Below, in pieces: positions 51,786 through 61,119 of a stretch of DNA of 64,000 nt; position 1 is the first letter of the stretch, and each line of letters begins with the position of its first letter. Position numbers and translations under genes: made by a program. The DNA is from Candidatus Woesearchaeota archaeon. Lineage in GTDB: Archaea > Nanobdellota > Nanobdellia > Woesearchaeales > JAHWIC01. The notes below the pieces were generated by a model. That model saw only the letters and a program-made list of their open reading frames with translations. It was not told the origin of the DNA and ran no database searches. Where the stretch lies: assembly GCA_019322485.1 (NCBI GenBank), contig JAHWIK010000019.1, forward strand, positions 16,345 to 80,344. Reading direction: 5' to 3'.

Positions 51786-52748
51786 TTAAACAATCAACCC
51801 CTGCAAAACATTAAACAGGTACCCGATAACAACAATTCCTAAAGCAACTATCCCAAAGAATATTGCAATCAGCTTAAGCTTCATTACTCTTCTTAGTATG
51901 ACTGCTTCTGGAAAACTCAAAGCAGCTGTTGCCATCATAAAAGCAAGTGCAGTTCCAAGCGAGATTCCTTTCTCAAACAAAACAACTGCAATAGGAATAA
52001 CTGCAGAGCAATTAGCATAAAGTGGAACACCCAATGCAGTGGCTATTGGGACAGTAAATATTCCACCTCTTGAGATTATTGATTGTATTGTTTCCTGCGG
52101 AACAAAGCCATGAATAATTGCACCAATTCCCACACCAACCAGAACCCACATCCAGATTTTCTTAATTATTGATGTTGCTTCACCAATACCATAATGTATC
52201 CTTTCTTTAAACGTGTGGTGTTTAATTTCCTCCTCAACAACAGCCTTCTTTGCAACCAGGTCTTTCTCAAGATGCTTTTCCAGACCCATCTTACCCAAAA
52301 TAACGCCTGAGAAAGTACCTATCAACAGCCCGCTCAGTATATATATCAAAGTTATCTTCCAGCCAAAAAAGCCCCACATGATTATAGCAACATATTCGTT
52401 AAGCAGAGGAGAAGTAATCAGGAATGAGAAAGTTACGCCTAAAGGAATCCCTGCCTCAAGAAAGCTTATGAATATCGGAATGCTTGAACAAGAACAAAAA
52501 GGAGTTACTGCTCCGAACAAAGAAGCTAAAAAGTTTCCAAAACCCAATCTTCTGCCAGACAGCCATTTCTTTATCTTACGCTGAGGCAGGTATGTCCTCA
52601 AAAAGCCAACAACAGAAATCATAAAAAACAGCAGAATTAGGATCTTGATAGTATCGTAAATAAAGAAGTGAAGGGATTCCCCTAAATGGGAACCCTCGGT
52701 AATCTTAAAAATACCATAAACCAACCAATTAGTAAACTGCTCTAACAT
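51786..52748 (-). CDS. DUF318/YraQ-like permease
   Basis: 320 aa, about eight membrane spans in two halves. TPFCSCSSIPIFISFLEAGIPLG (residues ~84-106) and VPLYANCSAVIPIAVVLFEKG (second half) are the paired Cys-containing motifs of the DUF318 permeases. The substrates of these are not established; some are linked to metal or redox compounds. It overlaps a 40-aa Cys-rich gene in an ATG/TAG arrangement, so the two are coupled. Tautomerase gene downstream. Confidence 0.85.
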   Translation of the reverse strand: MLEQFTNWLVYGIFKITEGSHLGESLHFFIYDTIKILILLFFMISVVGFLRTYLPQRKIKKWLSGRRLGFGNFLASLFGAVTPFCSCSSIPIFISFLEAGIPLGVTFSFLITSPLLNEYVAIIMWGFFGWKITLIYILSGLLIGTFSGVILGKMGLEKHLEKDLVAKKAVVEEEIKHHTFKERIHYGIGEATSIIKKIWMWVLVGVGIGAIIHGFVPQETIQSIISRGGIFTVPIATALGVPLYANCSAVIPIAVVLFEKGISLGTALAFMMATAALSFPEAVILRRVMKLKLIAIFFGIVALGIVVIGYLFNVLQGLIV

Positions 52749-52864
52749 TTGCCTTTCTTGTCTGAACTACCGCAGCAAGAGCAAGTGCTCTTCTCTGACT
52801 TTTGCTTCATCTTCTTATCCAGCTTATCAACCAGTTTCTTAAAAAATCCTTTTTTCTTATCCAT
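52742..52864 (-). CDS. 40-aa cysteine-rich peptide coupled to permease
   Basis: MDKKKGFFKKLVDKLDKK at the start, TCSCCGSSDKKGKC at the end. AGGTGAT precedes the ATG and the stop codon overlaps the permease ATG, so the frame is real. The C-terminal four Cys could bind metal, perhaps one delivered to or from the permease. The N-terminal half is basic and amphipathic and may bind the membrane. Confidence 0.65.
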   Translation of the reverse strand: MDKKKGFFKKLVDKLDKKMKQKSEKSTCSCCGSSDKKGKC

Positions 52865-52970
52865 TCAATATCACCTTATTTTTCTATTATGAAAATTATG
52901 TCATATATAAACATAATCATTTCATTTCCATAATCTTTTTATATGGGGTGTTAATGTAATGGTAAGATAA

Positions 52971-54623
52971 ATGATTAAAGACCTTATTTTTGGATTGATT
53001 GGTGGCTTAGGTCTATTTATCTTTGGCATTAAGCTAATGGGTTTAGGCTTGCAAAAGCTAGCTGGAAGCCAGATTAGGAAAGTCCTGGGAAAACTTACAA
53101 CAAACAGGTTTACAGGCTTATTGACTGGAGCTGGCATAACTGCGATTATCCAGAGTTCTTCAGCTACCACAGTTATGATGGTTGGCTTTGTTAATGCTGG
53201 TTTGATGACTTTAACCCAATCGATTGGTGTTATGTTTGGTGCTGCTATTGGTACAACAATCACTGCACAGATAATTGCATTTAAGTTAACAGCTTATGCC
53301 TTACCATTGACAGGAATTGGTGCTGCATTGCATTTATTTGCAAAAAAGAAAAAGCACAAGCATCTTGGTGAAGCTATTTTTGGTTTTGGCTTACTCTTCC
53401 TTGGCTTAAATATAATGACCTCTACCGTACAGCCGTTAGGTTCGAGTGCTATAATCAAAGAGGTATTTGTTAACTTTAGTCGTAATCCATTTCTGGGAAT
53501 TGTAGCTGGAATGATTGTTACAGCTATTTTGCAAAGCTCTTCTGTTACAGTTGGACTGATAATTGCATTAGCATCTGTTGGATTGTTAGGCATAAATGGA
53601 GCAATACCTCTTGTTTTAGGGGCAAATATTGGGACATGCATTACTGCGATGCTAGCAAGTATGGGCACAACAACCTCCGCAAGAAGAACAGCCGTAGCTC
53701 ATGTATTATTTAAGGTATTCGGCACTGTTTTAGTATTAATTTTACTGCCATTGTACTATAATATTATTACTGGTACATCAACAGATATAGCAAGGCAGGT
53801 AGCAAATGCTCATACATTGTTTAATGTTGTAAATGCAATCATATTCCTGCCGCTAATCGGGATTTTAGTTAAAAGTGTTACCAAGATTGTACCTGGAGAA
53901 GACATAACTGTAGAACGAGGACCTAAATTCTTAGAAAAGAATCTGATAAATACTCCCTCTATTGCCCTTGATGCAGTATCAAAAGAGCTTGTAAGGATGA
54001 CGGGGTTAGCAAAGAATATGGTCAAGGAGGCGTTTGCAGGATTTAAGAATAATGACAGGACATCATTAGCTAAAGCAGAAGCAAAAGAAGATGCTATTGA
54101 TGAACTGCAGGACTCTATAACAAAATATCTTGTTTCATTGACCCAAACAGAACTAAGCAATGAAGATTCTGAAAAGATTCCTTCTTTCCTTCACTCAGTC
54201 AATGATGTAGAAAGGATTGGCGACCATGCAGTTAACATTATTGAGCTAGCAGAGAGAAAAATAGACAATAGGTCTCCCTTTAGCAAAACAGCGCAAAAAG
54301 AGATGGCAAGGATGTACAAAGAAGTAAACCTGATGTTAGTTGACTTATCCAGGGCACTGCCAAAGAAAAATAAAAAGCTAGCAAAAAATATCCTAATGAG
54401 GGAAGAGAAGATAAATGAAATGACTGAGGAATTCAGGGGAAATAATCTGGAAAGGCTAAGGTGCAGAAGATGCAAACACTTGAGCAGTGTTGTGTTTATT
54501 GATATGCTTATGAATCTTGAAAAGATAGGAGACCATGCATCCAACATTGCCCAAGCTATCCTTGGGAGATTGTCCTGGAATAACAATAAACCATATAACA
54601 TGGAAAAAGTTAAACTAGAATGA
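52971..54623 (+). CDS. Na+/phosphate cotransporter family protein with PhoU domain
   Basis: 550 aa. Two inverted Na_Pi_cotrans repeats (residues ~1-310) carry QSSSATTVM and QSSSVTVGL, the family's core motif. Residues 330-545 are two PhoU-like helical repeats with a CRRCKHL pair of Cys. Bacterial members transport phosphate with sodium, and some archaeal ones are predicted phosphate exporters or regulators. The ATG of the next gene overlaps the last codon, so 5-formyl-THF cyclo-ligase is co-translated. TATA-type ATATATAAACA lies near 52902-52912. Confidence 0.88.
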   Translation: MIKDLIFGLIGGLGLFIFGIKLMGLGLQKLAGSQIRKVLGKLTTNRFTGLLTGAGITAIIQSSSATTVMMVGFVNAGLMTLTQSIGVMFGAAIGTTITAQIIAFKLTAYALPLTGIGAALHLFAKKKKHKHLGEAIFGFGLLFLGLNIMTSTVQPLGSSAIIKEVFVNFSRNPFLGIVAGMIVTAILQSSSVTVGLIIALASVGLLGINGAIPLVLGANIGTCITAMLASMGTTTSARRTAVAHVLFKVFGTVLVLILLPLYYNIITGTSTDIARQVANAHTLFNVVNAIIFLPLIGILVKSVTKIVPGEDITVERGPKFLEKNLINTPSIALDAVSKELVRMTGLAKNMVKEAFAGFKNNDRTSLAKAEAKEDAIDELQDSITKYLVSLTQTELSNEDSEKIPSFLHSVNDVERIGDHAVNIIELAERKIDNRSPFSKTAQKEMARMYKEVNLMLVDLSRALPKKNKKLAKNILMREEKINEMTEEFRGNNLERLRCRRCKHLSSVVFIDMLMNLEKIGDHASNIAQAILGRLSWNNNKPYNMEKVKLE

Positions 54624-55165
54624 AGCAAAAGCTCAGAAAAGAAATTCTGGAAAAAAGAGATTCTCTGCCAAAAGAAGATATAAACAAAAAATCAAACATC
54701 ATAAAAGAAAAGCTGTTTTCTCTAGGGGAATATAAGTTAGCAAAAACAATCTGCTTCTTTGTTTCCTTTGATAGTGAAGTAAAGACTCACAGCATGATCA
54801 AAGAAGCAGTAAAAGAAGGTAAATCAGTTTGTGTTCCAATAGCAACAGACCATACATTAACTTTATCCAAAATAAAGGATTTCAATGATTTAAATAAAAA
54901 AAACAAATACGGGATTCTAGAGCCTTCTAAATTAAATAAGATAAAGAAACAAGAAGTTGATTTAATCATAGTCCCTGGAACTGTTTTCGACAAAGAATGC
55001 CACAGGATTGGCTATGGCAAAGGGTATTATGATGGTTTATTGAAAGGATACAAAGGATTGTCAATAGGAATTTGCTTTGATTTACAGATGGTAGATAAAG
55101 TTCCTCGCAATGAATGGGATGAAAAGATTGACATAGTCATTACAGAGGAAAGAATTATAGAATAG
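54620..55165 (+). CDS. 5-formyltetrahydrofolate cyclo-ligase
   Basis: 181 aa. It turns 5-formyl-THF into 5,10-methenyl-THF with ATP, feeding the one-carbon pool used by PurN and PurH. Family motifs: an N-terminal KQKLRKEILEKRDSL (ATP-binding basic residues), VDLIIVPGTVFDKECHRIGYGKGYYDGLL, and the C-terminal EWDEKIDIVITEE. It begins 4 nt inside the Na/Pi gene (ATGA) and precedes glyA. Confidence 0.92.
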   Translation: MKQKLRKEILEKRDSLPKEDINKKSNIIKEKLFSLGEYKLAKTICFFVSFDSEVKTHSMIKEAVKEGKSVCVPIATDHTLTLSKIKDFNDLNKKNKYGILEPSKLNKIKKQEVDLIIVPGTVFDKECHRIGYGKGYYDGLLKGYKGLSIGICFDLQMVDKVPRNEWDEKIDIVITEERIIE

Positions 55166-55217
55166 ACAATAGAAAATTATATAAACAACATACATAAAAA
55201 CATTCTGGGGTGATTAG

Positions 55218-56528
55218 ATGAATTTGATGAATGATATAAATACCTCTGACCCGCAGATAGCAAAGGCAATTCTGGGAGAGCTAAAAAGAGAGGAACAAGG
55301 TGTTGAACTTATTCCCTCTGAGAATAATGTTTCTAAAGCTGTTCTGCAGGCAATGGGTTCTGTTTTCACGAATAAATATTCTGAAGGTTATCCTCACAAG
55401 CGCTACTATGGCGGCCAGGAGTTTGTTGATGTTATGGAAGATATTGCTATTGAGCGTGCAAAGAAATTATTTGGCTGCGAGCATGTTAATGTACAGCCTT
55501 ATTCTGGAAGCCCAGCAAACCAGGCAGTTTTCTTTGCTTTGTTAAACCTTGGAGATAAGTTTATGGGTCTTGACCTGAGTGCAGGCGGACATTTAACTCA
55601 TGGCTCTCCAGTTAATTTCTCAGGAGACCATTACAAATGTGTTCCATATAATGTTGATAAGGAGACTGAACTATTAGATATGGATGCTATTAAGAAACAA
55701 GCTCTTGCAGAAAAGCCAAAGATGATTATATCTGGTTTGACTGCATATCCAAGAAAGATTGATTTCAAGGCTTTCCAGGAAATCTGCGAGGAAATTGATG
55801 CATACCATATGTCAGATATCTCACATATTGCAGGATTATGTGCAAAAGGCGTTCATGAAAGCCCTGTTCCTTATGCAGATGTTGTCACAACAACAACACA
55901 CAAATGCCTCAGGGGTCCAAGAGGGGCAATAATAATGTGCAAGAAAGAAGATAGATTGAAAGCCAAATACCATCCTGACAGCAAGAAAGACCTGGCAGGA
56001 ATGATTGACTTTAGAGTCTTCCCTGGCCTGCAAGGCGGCCCACATGACCATGTAAATGCAGCAAAGGCAGTTGCTTTTGAAGAGGCGCTAAAGCCTGACT
56101 TCAAGGAATACTCAGAACAGATTGTAAAGAATGCAAAAGCAATGGCAGATGAGTTAATGGCATCAGGCATAAGATTAGTAACTAATGGAACTGATAACCA
56201 TTTAATGCTTATTGACCTTACAAAAAAGGATTTAACAGGCAAGGGGAAAGAGGTTCAAAATACCTTAGATGAAGCGGGTATTACTGTAAACAAAAACACA
56301 ATACCCTACGAACCAGCTTCTCCATTCCACCCCTCTGGTTTGAGGCTTGGAACACCAGCTGTAACCACTCGCGGCATGAAGGAATCTGAAATGAAGGTCA
56401 TTGCTAAAGGTATTGCAACAGTAATTGACAATCTTAATAACAAGGAAAAGATTGCAAAGGTAAGGCAGGATATACTTGAGCTTACAAAACAATTCCCTCT
56501 TTATCCAGGGTTAGGTATTTTGAAATGA
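55218..56528 (+). CDS. glyA: Serine hydroxymethyltransferase
   Basis: 436 aa. It makes glycine and 5,10-methylene-THF from serine. The PLP-binding region VTTTTHKCLRGPRGAII has the lysine in HKC (HKT is usual), and ELIPSENNVSKAVLQAMGS, YGGQEFVDVMEDIA and RLGTPAVTTRGMKE are family blocks. A GGGGTGAT lies 4 nt before the ATG. Its product glycine is the substrate of PurD and its methylene-THF that of FolD; both are encoded in this cluster. Confidence 0.96.
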   Translation: MNLMNDINTSDPQIAKAILGELKREEQGVELIPSENNVSKAVLQAMGSVFTNKYSEGYPHKRYYGGQEFVDVMEDIAIERAKKLFGCEHVNVQPYSGSPANQAVFFALLNLGDKFMGLDLSAGGHLTHGSPVNFSGDHYKCVPYNVDKETELLDMDAIKKQALAEKPKMIISGLTAYPRKIDFKAFQEICEEIDAYHMSDISHIAGLCAKGVHESPVPYADVVTTTTHKCLRGPRGAIIMCKKEDRLKAKYHPDSKKDLAGMIDFRVFPGLQGGPHDHVNAAKAVAFEEALKPDFKEYSEQIVKNAKAMADELMASGIRLVTNGTDNHLMLIDLTKKDLTGKGKEVQNTLDEAGITVNKNTIPYEPASPFHPSGLRLGTPAVTTRGMKESEMKVIAKGIATVIDNLNNKEKIAKVRQDILELTKQFPLYPGLGILK

Positions 56529-57076
56529 GTGCGAAAACAAATAAAGCAATAAGGCATGCTGCAATCGCTGGAATTTGGTCACTAGTGTTTATTATTCCTA
56601 CCTTTATCCTGGAAGCCATGAAAAAAGAAGTGGTTACAATGAACCTAAAGGTAACCACCCTCATATTTTATATCATTACCTTAGTTGTATATATTCTCTT
56701 CATAAGGGGTTTTGTGGTAATTGCCAAAAAAACAAAAGATAAACTTCTGTTGACAATGTCTTATTTATGCATAATAACAACAATCCTATATTATATTTAT
56801 GTTGCATTTGTCACTATTAGCCCTGCATTGGAAAAAACATTCATCCATGTATTTTCTTTAATGGTCATGGGCGGAGTCAGTATACCATTTGGCATAAGTA
56901 TTATTAACCTAAAGAAGAAATTTAAGGGGATTGCAACAGCTGCGGGTGTCCTGAATATAATAACAGGCTCATTTTTCATTACTATAATTTTTGTCTTTTT
57001 AGGCTTTTTTACAATGATTGCTACTTACATATTGGAGATAATCCTGCTGTTTAGAGCATCTGAAAAACTGAAATAA
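56525..57076 (+). CDS. Multi-span membrane protein of unknown function
   Basis: 183 aa, about six hydrophobic segments. It starts in an ATGA overlap with glyA and is followed 1 nt later by folD, so it is co-transcribed with one-carbon genes. No family recognised. It could be a transporter for a one-carbon or purine metabolite; that is only from position. Confidence 0.65.
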   Translation: MSAKTNKAIRHAAIAGIWSLVFIIPTFILEAMKKEVVTMNLKVTTLIFYIITLVVYILFIRGFVVIAKKTKDKLLLTMSYLCIITTILYYIYVAFVTISPALEKTFIHVFSLMVMGGVSIPFGISIINLKKKFKGIATAAGVLNIITGSFFITIIFVFLGFFTMIATYILEIILLFRASEKLK

Positions 57077-57077
57077 A

Positions 57078-57917
57078 ATGCCAGCTAAAATAATTGACGG
57101 AAAAAAGATTGCTGCTGAGATACGTGAAGGAATAAAGAAAAGAGCAAAAAAACTAAAAGAAAAACCTGGCTTAGCTGTTGTTTTGGTTGGAGAGAATGCT
57201 GCCTCCAATGTTTATGTAAACATGAAGGAAAAAGACTCTAAGGAAGTTGAGTTTCATTCTGTAATAAAGAAATTAAACGAGAATATTGATGAAGTTGAGT
57301 TGATTAAAGAAGTTGACAATCTTAATCAAGACCCAAAGATTCATGGAATGATTGTGCAATTGCCATTGCCGAAGCACATTAATCCTCAATTGATAATAGA
57401 CACAATTCTCCCCCATAAGGATGCGGATGGTTTTACAGCTGTTAATATGGGAAATTTGTTCATAGGGAATAATATGATTGTTCCTGCAACACCAAAAGGA
57501 GTAATGAAATTAATTGAATCAACTGGGGTAAATCTTGAAGGAAAGCATGCAGTTGTTATAGGAAGGAGCAATATTGTTGGAAAGCCAATCTCAGTTTTAC
57601 TTCAGCAGAAGCATTGTACTGTAACGATGTGCCATTCACGCTCAAAACCGCTAGAAAAGTTCACAAAACAAGCTGATATTCTAATAGCTGCGGTAGGAAA
57701 ACCAAAGATGATAACAGGCGACATGATAAAACCAGGGGCAATTGTGGTTGACGTCGGTATAAACCGGGTTGAAGGAAAGCTGATTGGTGATGTTGATTTC
57801 GAGTCAGCAAAGAAAGTAGCTGGTTACATCACGCCTGTGCCTGGCGGTGTTGGGCCAATGACGAGGGCTATGCTGCTGGAAAATACCTTAGAATGCATTG
57901 CTTTGTCGCCTAGATAA
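57078..57917 (+). CDS. folD: Methylene-THF dehydrogenase/cyclohydrolase
   Basis: 279 aa. It converts 5,10-methylene-THF to 10-formyl-THF through methenyl-THF. SNVYVNMKEKDSKEV holds the catalytic Tyr and Lys (YxxxK), VQLPLPKHI is the PLP motif, and GRSNIVGKPISVLL is the NADP-binding region with PGGVGPMTRAML near the end. Both activities are expected. It completes the path from serine to 10-formyl-THF for PurN and PurH. Confidence 0.96.
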   Translation: MPAKIIDGKKIAAEIREGIKKRAKKLKEKPGLAVVLVGENAASNVYVNMKEKDSKEVEFHSVIKKLNENIDEVELIKEVDNLNQDPKIHGMIVQLPLPKHINPQLIIDTILPHKDADGFTAVNMGNLFIGNNMIVPATPKGVMKLIESTGVNLEGKHAVVIGRSNIVGKPISVLLQQKHCTVTMCHSRSKPLEKFTKQADILIAAVGKPKMITGDMIKPGAIVVDVGINRVEGKLIGDVDFESAKKVAGYITPVPGGVGPMTRAMLLENTLECIALSPR

Positions 57918-57992
57918 ATCGCTTTTCTCCTCGAAAAAAACAGCAAGATTTATAAATAAGCGCCTCATCTACGCCCATGGGGTGTTCAACTA

Positions 57993-58607
57993 ATGCTTAA
58001 TATCGCCGTACTCGGCTCTACAAAAGGCACAGATTTGCAGCCTATAATCAAGGCTATCGAGGGTGGCACACTAAAAGATTCTAAGATTTCTGTTGTTATA
58101 AGCAATAAACAAGATGCTTACATTTTAGAAAGAGCCAAAAAACATAATCTAGAATCTATTTTTATCGATGGAAAAGATAAATCAAGAGAAGAGTTTGACA
58201 AAGAAGTTGACAAAATACTAGAAGAGAAAGATATTGGTTTGATTCTCTTGGTGGGTTATATGAAGATAATGAGTTCTGGCTTTGTTCAGAAATGGCTGAA
58301 CAAGGTAATGAACATACATCCTTCTTTACTGCCAGCTTTTGCAGGAGGAATGGACCTGAATGTTCATGAAGAAGTCTTAAAGAGAGGCTGTAAAATATCT
58401 GGCTGTACTTTAATCTTTATAGATGAAGGCGCTGATACCGGGCCAATCATAATCCAAAAGGTTTGCAAAGTAGAAAATGATGAAACAGCTGACTCACTTA
58501 AAGCAAAAGTACAAAAGCTTGAGGGAGAAGCTTTAATTGAAGGTATTGAACTTTTCAGGGACGGAAAGCTGAAGGTTGAAGGCAAGAAAGTCAGGGTGTT
58601 AAAATGA
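57993..58607 (+). CDS. purN: Phosphoribosylglycinamide formyltransferase
   Basis: 204 aa. It formylates GAR using 10-formyl-THF, purine step 3. The N-H-D catalytic set is represented by MNIHPSLLPAF (His within NIHPSLL) and the later DEGADTGPII (Asp). A TATA-type ATTTATAAATA lies about 45 nt upstream, and GGGGTGT about 11 nt before the ATG. The stop overlaps the purH start in an ATGA, so these two folate enzymes are coupled. Confidence 0.95.
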   Translation: MLNIAVLGSTKGTDLQPIIKAIEGGTLKDSKISVVISNKQDAYILERAKKHNLESIFIDGKDKSREEFDKEVDKILEEKDIGLILLVGYMKIMSSGFVQKWLNKVMNIHPSLLPAFAGGMDLNVHEEVLKRGCKISGCTLIFIDEGADTGPIIIQKVCKVENDETADSLKAKVQKLEGEALIEGIELFRDGKLKVEGKKVRVLK

Positions 58608-60154
58608 CTAAGGTCCAGAGAGCACTAATATCTGTATCAAACAAAGAAGGAATCGTTGAGTTTGGCAAAGAGTTGGATACGCTTGGTGTTGAAATACTTT
58701 CAACAGGCGGAACAGCTAAAAAACTAAAGGATGCTGGCGTTAAAGTAAAGGATGTTTCTGAGTACACTGGTTTTCCTGAGATGATGGAAGGCAGAGTTAA
58801 AACCTTACACCCAAAGGTTCATGGCGGACTGCTTGCCTTAAGGGATAGCAAAGAGCATATGGAGACAGCAAAAAAACACGGCATTGAAATGATTGATATG
58901 GTTGTTGTAAATCTTTATCCTTTCAAGGAAACTATCTCAAAAAAAGACGTTAAACTTGCTGAAGCAATTGAAAACATTGATATTGGCGGTCCAACAATGA
59001 TAAGGTCAGCTGCAAAAAACCACGGCTTTGTTGCAGTTGTTGTTGACCCTAATGATTATCCTAAAATAATTGAGGAGTTAAAGGCAGGAGAAATTACAAA
59101 GGAAACAAAGAATCTGCTTGCATTAAAGGCTTTTGAGCATACTGCAGCCTATGACTGCTTAATCTCTGGTTATCTGAATGAACAGTACAGAGAAGGAGAG
59201 CATCCAAAAACATTGAACCTAACCTTTGATGAAAGTTCAATAAGTTTGAGATATGGAGAGAATCCCCACCAAAAAGCTGGCTTTTATACAGAACCATTCA
59301 TGAATCAAACCTGTGTTTCAAATGCCAAACAGATATTTGGAGAAAAACAGCTAAGTTACAATAATATCTTTGATGCTGACGGTGCTTTTGAATTGGTTAA
59401 GGAGTTCAAAGAGCCGGCTGCAACTATAATCAAACACGCAAACCCATGCGGTGTTGCTGTTCGTGGTACAATTGAGAAAGCATTTGAGGATGCTTATAAT
59501 GTTGACCCAATGTCAGCCTTTGGCTGTATTGTTGCTTTGAACAGGAAATGCAACCTCAAAACAGCTGAATTAATGAAAGGAAAGTTCATGGAAGTTTTGA
59601 TTGCGCCTGGTTATGATAAAGATGCCATGGAATGGATTAAGGAAAACAAAAAGAACCTTAGGGTTCTTGAAACTGGCGCTATCACTAAATCAAACAAAGG
59701 CTATGATATGAAAAAGGTTGTTGGCGGAATGCTAATCCAATCAAGAGACTGGCCTGATGTTGATGAGCTTGAGCTTAAAGTAGTTTCAAAGAGGAAGCCA
59801 ACCAAAGAAGAGCTTGAAGACCTGAAGTTTGCATGGAAAGTCAACAAGCATGTTAAGTCAAACTCAGTTGTATTTTGCAAGGATAAAACAGCTTACGGCA
59901 TAGGTGCTGGCCAGATGTCAAGGGTTGATGCCTCAATTATTGCTAAACGCAAGTCAGATGGCCGCGCAGATGGTGGTGTAATGTCATCAGATGCGTTTTT
60001 CCCATTCCCAGATGCAGTTGAGGAAGCTGCTAAAGCTGGTATCAAGGCTGTAATCCACCCAGGCGGTGCTAAACGTGATCAAGAGGTAATTGAAACAGCT
60101 GACAAGCAGGGCATGGCAATGGTATTCACAGGAGTACGCTTATTTAAACATTAA
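58604..60154 (+). CDS. purH: Bifunctional AICAR formyltransferase / IMP cyclohydrolase
   Basis: 516 aa, full bifunctional length. N-terminal IMP cyclohydrolase (MGS-like) has ALISVSNKEGIVEFGKEL and GRVKTLHPKVHGGLL; the C-terminal formyltransferase has LRYGENPHQKAGFY, IIKHANPCGVAV, SAFGCIVALNR and the end PGGAKRDQEVIE. It does the last two steps of IMP synthesis with 10-formyl-THF. Bacterial and some archaeal genomes have it, while others use PurP and PurO. This genome has both PurH and two PurP-like genes. Confidence 0.96.
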   Translation: MTKVQRALISVSNKEGIVEFGKELDTLGVEILSTGGTAKKLKDAGVKVKDVSEYTGFPEMMEGRVKTLHPKVHGGLLALRDSKEHMETAKKHGIEMIDMVVVNLYPFKETISKKDVKLAEAIENIDIGGPTMIRSAAKNHGFVAVVVDPNDYPKIIEELKAGEITKETKNLLALKAFEHTAAYDCLISGYLNEQYREGEHPKTLNLTFDESSISLRYGENPHQKAGFYTEPFMNQTCVSNAKQIFGEKQLSYNNIFDADGAFELVKEFKEPAATIIKHANPCGVAVRGTIEKAFEDAYNVDPMSAFGCIVALNRKCNLKTAELMKGKFMEVLIAPGYDKDAMEWIKENKKNLRVLETGAITKSNKGYDMKKVVGGMLIQSRDWPDVDELELKVVSKRKPTKEELEDLKFAWKVNKHVKSNSVVFCKDKTAYGIGAGQMSRVDASIIAKRKSDGRADGGVMSSDAFFPFPDAVEEAAKAGIKAVIHPGGAKRDQEVIETADKQGMAMVFTGVRLFKH

Positions 60155-60177
60155 AAACACTAAAGGAGGTGTGTACA

Positions 60178-60420
60178 ATGGCAGGAAAAGTAGTATGTAA
60201 GTGTGGAATAAAGAGAGAATCCGGCTATCTATACTATGTTGACAAAAAAGGCAATGCTTCAAGAGTCAACATGAAAAGAGCTGGTAAGCCATACAAGAAA
60301 AAAGTCCAAGTGCTGCACAAGTGTGGTATTAAGAGACAAAAAGGCTTCTTGTACTATGTAGACAAAAAAGGAAATGTCTGCTGTGCAAAGATGGCAAGAG
60401 GAAGAAAAAAGAAGAGATAA
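60178..60420 (+). CDS. 80-aa Cys-containing tandem-repeat protein
   Basis: Start at ATG 60178 behind AAAGGAGGTGTG. The sequence holds two copies of a 28-residue unit: CKCGIKRESGYLYYVDKKGN (residues 6-25) and HKCGIKRQKGFLYYVDKKGN (41-60). A basic linker and a KKKR tail follow. Small, basic, with one or two Cys per unit, it could bind nucleic acid or metal. A T-rich tract follows and probably ends transcription. I recognise no family. Confidence 0.75.
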   Translation: MAGKVVCKCGIKRESGYLYYVDKKGNASRVNMKRAGKPYKKKVQVLHKCGIKRQKGFLYYVDKKGNVCCAKMARGRKKKR

Positions 60421-60462
60421 AATCTTCTTTTATTTTTTTCTTTTTTCTTAGATTTCTAAAAA
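60421..60462. terminator. T-rich tract between convergent genes
   Basis: After the 60178 gene the plus strand reads CTTCTTTTATTTTTTTCTTTTTTC, the pyrimidine-rich tract typical of archaeal transcription termination. On the other strand an A-rich tract would not terminate the bioY transcript, so that transcript's end is not clear here. Confidence 0.5.
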
Positions 60463-61053
60463 TTAATAAGAAACCAATTTCTCAGAACCTTTCCACAAAT
60501 AAGGAAACAATCCAACAGCCGCTAATATCTTAATAGCATCTCCTATAAGGAAAGGAATTAAGCCAGCCATAAGGATTTTCCACAAACCAATGTTTCCTAG
60601 ATAAAGCCTTAATCCGATTAAGCCGAAAGTGTAGATAATTACGTTTCCAACAACCATACACAAGAAGACTGATTTCTTTGTTCTTCCATACCCCCTCTCA
60701 ATCATCAGGCCAACTACATAAACGCATGCTATAAAACCAAGTATATAGCCGCCTGTTGGGCCTGTGATTGCTGCTATACCAGACTTCTGACTTGCAAAGA
60801 CACCAAATCCAACAAGGCCTGCCAAGATATAAGCCAAGATCGACAAGGCTCCATTTCTTGAGCCAAAAAAGAATGCTATCAAGAAAACACCAAATGTCTG
60901 CATTGTAATAGGCACAGGCCATAATGGGATTCTGATCTGGGCCGTAACTGCTAAGAAAATAACAGATATCATTACCATAAATGTATCTATAAGTATATTC
61001 CTCTGTTTGAATAAAATATCATAGATTGATTTGTATTTTGTTACGTATTCCAT
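60463..61053 (-). CDS. bioY: Biotin transporter BioY (ECF S-component)
   Basis: 196 aa, six spans. Features: MISVIFLAVTAQIRIPLWPVPITMQTFGVFL, the FGSRNGALSILAYILAGLVGFGVF region, and ITGPTGGYILGF, which are BioY signatures. It binds biotin in the membrane; the energising EcfA/EcfT are not encoded in the window. It may work with a shared ECF module or alone at low rate. Leader is short and no riboswitch is seen. Confidence 0.93.
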   Translation of the reverse strand: MEYVTKYKSIYDILFKQRNILIDTFMVMISVIFLAVTAQIRIPLWPVPITMQTFGVFLIAFFFGSRNGALSILAYILAGLVGFGVFASQKSGIAAITGPTGGYILGFIACVYVVGLMIERGYGRTKKSVFLCMVVGNVIIYTFGLIGLRLYLGNIGLWKILMAGLIPFLIGDAIKILAAVGLFPYLWKGSEKLVSY

Positions 61054-61119
61054 TTTAGAAGGAAAAACAAAGATGGATTTAAAAAGATTTCTTATTTAAA
61101 AAAATAAAAAATAAAAAAA

